Shown here piece after piece: positions 59,664 through 64,000 of a stretch of 64,000 bases of DNA. This DNA comes from Gordonia lacunae (GTDB lineage: Bacteria; Actinomycetota; Actinomycetes; Mycobacteriales; Mycobacteriaceae): positions 52,779-116,778 of the forward strand of contig NZ_NGFO01000003.1 in the NCBI RefSeq assembly GCF_002149015.1, written 5' to 3'. The notes beneath the pieces were generated by a model that ran no database searches, was not told the DNA's origin, and saw nothing but the letters and a program-made list of their open reading frames with translations. Both the position numbers and the translations under genes were made by a program. How positions within the stretch are numbered: position 1 is the stretch's first letter; every line of letters begins with the position of its first letter.

Positions 59664-59917
59664 GCCGCCCCTCTCGTCGCGAGGCAGGCTACTCCGCGAT
59701 ACCGACAGCCCTGTTCAACGCCGGTGTGCACCCCCTCGCGTCGTCGTTATCTCGCCGTTATCAAGTATTGCGAAACCATCCCGTTGTGTCTCGCGATGAT
59801 CACTTCGCAGGGTCAGCCGCCTAGCGTTGGACACATCGCATCGCAGGACACCCCGGACGTCACCGCCGACCCGGACCCCGCGATCGTCACACATCACCTG
59901 CGGCTAGGAGCTTCGAG

Positions 59918-60472
59918 ATGAAAGACACCGATCTGAGCGCCCTCCTCGCCCGGGTGGCAACCGGCGACATGGACGCCTTCGCCCAGTTCTACGACGCGAC
60001 CTGCGATCGGGTGTACGGCATGACGCTGCGCGTGCTCCGCGACCCGGGCTACAGCGAAGAAGCGACACAGGAGACCTTCCTCGCGGTGTGGCGCAACGCC
60101 GATGCCTACGACCCGGCATCCGGTTCGGCACTCTCCTGGATTCTGACGCTCGCCCATCGTCGCGCCGTCGACCGTGTCCGCTCGGAGTCCGCCGCGACCC
60201 GACGCACCGTCGCCTACGGCATCGCCGACACCGGTCGGGAGGTCGACGAGGTCAGCGAGTCGGTGGAGCGACGCGAGATCGCCCGACTCATCCACACCGG
60301 CCTGGAGACCCTCACCCCGCTGCAGCGACAGGCCATCGAGCTCGCCTACTTCCACGGGCTCACCTACCGCGAGGTCGCCGAACATCTCGACGTGGCCCTG
60401 CCCACCGTCAAGTCCCGCATCCGCGACGGCCTGATCCGGTTGCGTCAGACCGTGCCCGGCCGCGCCGCCTGA
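59918..60472 (+). CDS. sigK: ECF sigma factor, SigK-like
   Basis: A 184-residue ECF sigma factor. Region 2 (about residues 15-85) has FYDATCDRVYGMTLRVLRDPGYSEEATQETFLAVWRN, and region 4 (about 120-178) has LTPLQRQAIELAYFHGLTYREVAEHL followed by VKSRIRDGL. Order and wording match mycobacterial SigK. The membrane anti-sigma factor RskA, usually next to sigK, is not encoded in the next gene. A hairpin ends the gene. Confidence 0.85.
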   Translation: MKDTDLSALLARVATGDMDAFAQFYDATCDRVYGMTLRVLRDPGYSEEATQETFLAVWRNADAYDPASGSALSWILTLAHRRAVDRVRSESAATRRTVAYGIADTGREVDEVSESVERREIARLIHTGLETLTPLQRQAIELAYFHGLTYREVAEHLDVALPTVKSRIRDGLIRLRQTVPGRAA

Positions 60473-60505
60473 CACCGGCTCCGCCCCCGCGACCCACCCG
60501 TTCCA

Positions 60506-60548
60506 CGACCCCGCTCGACGGCGACACAGCGCCGCCCGAGCGGGGTCG
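60506..60548. terminator. 12-bp hairpin after the sigma factor gene
   Basis: CGACCCCGCTCG (60506-60517) pairs with CGAGCGGGGTCG (60537-60548); GGCG and CGCC extend the stem inside. It begins 34 bases after the stop. Confidence 0.7.
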
Positions 60549-60798
60549 ACTCATGTCGGCACCCCGGGGATTCACTGTGTCGTCGGCCACACAAATTTTG
60601 AGACACAGGCCAGGTCACAGCCGTTACCACCCCGAGTTCTGTCCGATTCCACCCACCACGTCTCCCGCCGTTCGCGGTGGACAGGCAAAATCATGGGTGG
60701 ATGTCACACGAGTCCATCCCCGTCGTGATATCGGTAAAGCCGGACCCACAAGGCCGCACACTGAAGCGTCAACCAAGACAGAATCGAGAACACATCGC
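60549..60798. other. Leader/promoter region of the isocitrate dehydrogenase gene
   Basis: Together with the hairpin this makes a 326-bp gap. An open frame runs through it into the dehydrogenase but shows no coding character. I see no operator of the two island types and no clear ribosome-binding site before the ATG at 60799. Confidence 0.45.
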
Positions 60799-63036
<2,238 letters not shown>

Positions 63037-63044
63037 TGCGGAGG

Positions 63045-63076
63045 TCGGCGTGGGTCTCGGATGAGTCCCACGCCGA
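63045..63076. terminator. 10-bp hairpin between convergent genes
   Basis: TCGGCGTGGG (63045-63054) pairs with CCCACGCCGA (63067-63076), loop 12 nt. It lies between the isocitrate dehydrogenase gene and the minus-strand LysR gene. Confidence 0.65.
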
Positions 63077-63094
63077 ACCTGCCGAACGCCGCCG

Positions 63095-64000
63095 TCAGTG
63101 GACTCGTCGCACCCGATCACGTCGCGGAGCGCGCAGGTGTGGACTGTCGGCCACTATCCGGCCCAGAGCGTCGACGATCTCAGCGATGCGTGCCATGCGA
63201 ACCAGTTCGCGGGGCACCACAAGCCAATAGCCGCGTTCGACGACGAACTCGTCGCCGAGGACCACCGTCGCGCCGGGCAGGTTCTCTCCGATGTACGTCG
63301 GCAAGGGCGCGATGCCGAGACCCGCCAGGACCGCCTCGCGGTGCCCCGCGATCCCGTTCGCCTGGAGTCTGGCGCGGACCCCGGGCAGATGCCGCTCCAA
63401 GATCTGCAGCGGGTCGACGTCGAGGAGATCCTCGATGTACCAGATGAACGTGTGGTGGTGCAGATCCTGCGCCGACTCCGGGGTTCCCCTTCGCTCCAGA
63501 TACTCATGCGAGGCATACAACTTCAGCTGGTACTGCGCCAGTTTGTCGACGACCACCGAGCGGGGTGACGGTTCCTCCAGGGTGATCCCGATGTCGAAGT
63601 CACGACCGGTCAACAGGTCGTGCGTGGTCGCAGTGAGTACCTCGAGGGTCAGATCCGGATGGCGGGTCATGATCGACGACAGACCCGGAAGCAACAGGTA
63701 GGTGCCGAACCCGTCCGGGGCGAGGATGCGCACCGTCCCCGACAACGCGCCGCCGGACTGTGCTTCGACAACCGCTCCGGAAGCCGCGACCACCGTCGTC
63801 TCCACCGTTTCCGCATACGGGACGAGATGTTGTCCCGCGTCGGTGAGGCGCCAGCCACCCGCTGAGCGATCGAAGAGTCGGACCCCGAGATCCTTCTCGA
63901 GCCGGCCGATCCGGCGCGACACCGTCGTCTGATCGACGCGCAGCCGACGTGCGGCATCGGAGACTCGTCCGGTCCGGGACACCTCCAGGAAGAACTGCAT
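63095..64000 (-). CDS. LysR-family regulator, cut by the window edge
   Basis: 301 residues are visible. The winged helix (SDAARRLRVDQTTVSRRIGRLEKDLGVRLFDR, residues about 14-45) and the periplasmic-binding-type effector domain (about 85-290) are clear. The visible Met is at the very last bases and begins at MQFFLEV, whereas LysR proteins normally have several more residues before this helix; the true start probably lies beyond 64000. Confidence 0.85.
   Translation of the reverse strand: MQFFLEVSRTGRVSDAARRLRVDQTTVSRRIGRLEKDLGVRLFDRSAGGWRLTDAGQHLVPYAETVETTVVAASGAVVEAQSGGALSGTVRILAPDGFGTYLLLPGLSSIMTRHPDLTLEVLTATTHDLLTGRDFDIGITLEEPSPRSVVVDKLAQYQLKLYASHEYLERRGTPESAQDLHHHTFIWYIEDLLDVDPLQILERHLPGVRARLQANGIAGHREAVLAGLGIAPLPTYIGENLPGATVVLGDEFVVERGYWLVVPRELVRMARIAEIVDALGRIVADSPHLRAPRRDRVRRVH

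Noticed and set aside
60088..60798. A long N-terminal extension of isocitrate dehydrogenase
   Set aside because: The extension overlaps the sigma factor and its terminator; the monomeric enzyme normally starts where the ATG at 60799 places it.

Overview
The window is about 66% GC with Gram-positive ribosome-binding sites, many ATGA/TGATG stop-start overlaps, a SigK-type ECF sigma factor, a monomeric NADP isocitrate dehydrogenase, F420-type flavoenzymes and large paralogous sets of acyl-CoA dehydrogenases and crotonases. This points to a mycolic-acid actinobacterium (Mycobacteriales), most likely Gordonia or a close relative such as Rhodococcus or Williamsia. No rRNA, tRNA, CRISPR array, insertion sequence or phage gene was seen. 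About 57 kb (577-57783) reads as one catabolic island. Ordinary housekeeping genes follow from 57890 to the right edge.

Region 1 (577-24062) is CoA-thioester chemistry for a ring-bearing carboxylic acid. It contains two ring-hydrolase-like crotonases of the BadI/MenB type (577, 10194), three further crotonases, four acyl-CoA dehydrogenases (two look like the alpha and beta halves of one enzyme), a split MaoC hydratase pair, three SDRs (one BadH-like, one dienoyl-CoA-reductase-like), a thiolase, a CoA-transferase, two acyl-CoA ligases (one AliA-like), a thioesterase, an APH-type kinase and a FadR-type GntR regulator. Together these match the logic of the cyclohexanecarboxyl-CoA route: ligase, dehydrogenase, hydratase, 2-hydroxyacyl-CoA dehydrogenase, ring hydrolase, thiolysis.

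Region 2 (24354-31698) is a P450 oxidation unit resembling the Pseudomonas terp operon. It has a CYP108-family P450, a putidaredoxin-type ferredoxin, a ferredoxin reductase, a zinc alcohol dehydrogenase and an aldehyde dehydrogenase, plus a tandem pair of LuxR regulators. It would turn a methyl or methylene group into alcohol, aldehyde and acid, and so feed region 1.

Region 3 (31910-57783) holds a second GntR, a third LuxR and a PucR regulator. It carries a second full P450 set (P450, 3Fe-4S ferredoxin, reductase, ALDH, ADH). It also carries the least explained part of the window: three phosphohistidine-swivel proteins of the PEP-synthase/PPDK superfamily (one with an ATP-grasp), two paralogues of a large protein family I do not recognise, and three CrtC/AttH-like beta-barrel proteins, with a fourth at 3525. 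An APH kinase and two phosphatases lie nearby. I suggest, as a hypothesis, that this is a substrate-phosphorylating system analogous to phenylphosphate synthase acting on a terpenoid or alicyclic alcohol.

Two operator families tie the island together. A FadR-like palindrome, TTTGGT-N3-ACCAAA, occurs with variants in most of the promoter regions. A NarL-type 7-2-7 inverted repeat, TACCYC-N4-GRGGTA, lies upstream of several phosphotransfer, P450-related and regulator genes. Regulators of both matching families are encoded in the island.

Region 4 (57890-64000) holds a PPOX flavoprotein, an Asp/Glu-racemase-like protein, DNA-3-methyladenine glycosylase I, the SigK-like sigma factor, isocitrate dehydrogenase and a LysR regulator cut by the window edge.
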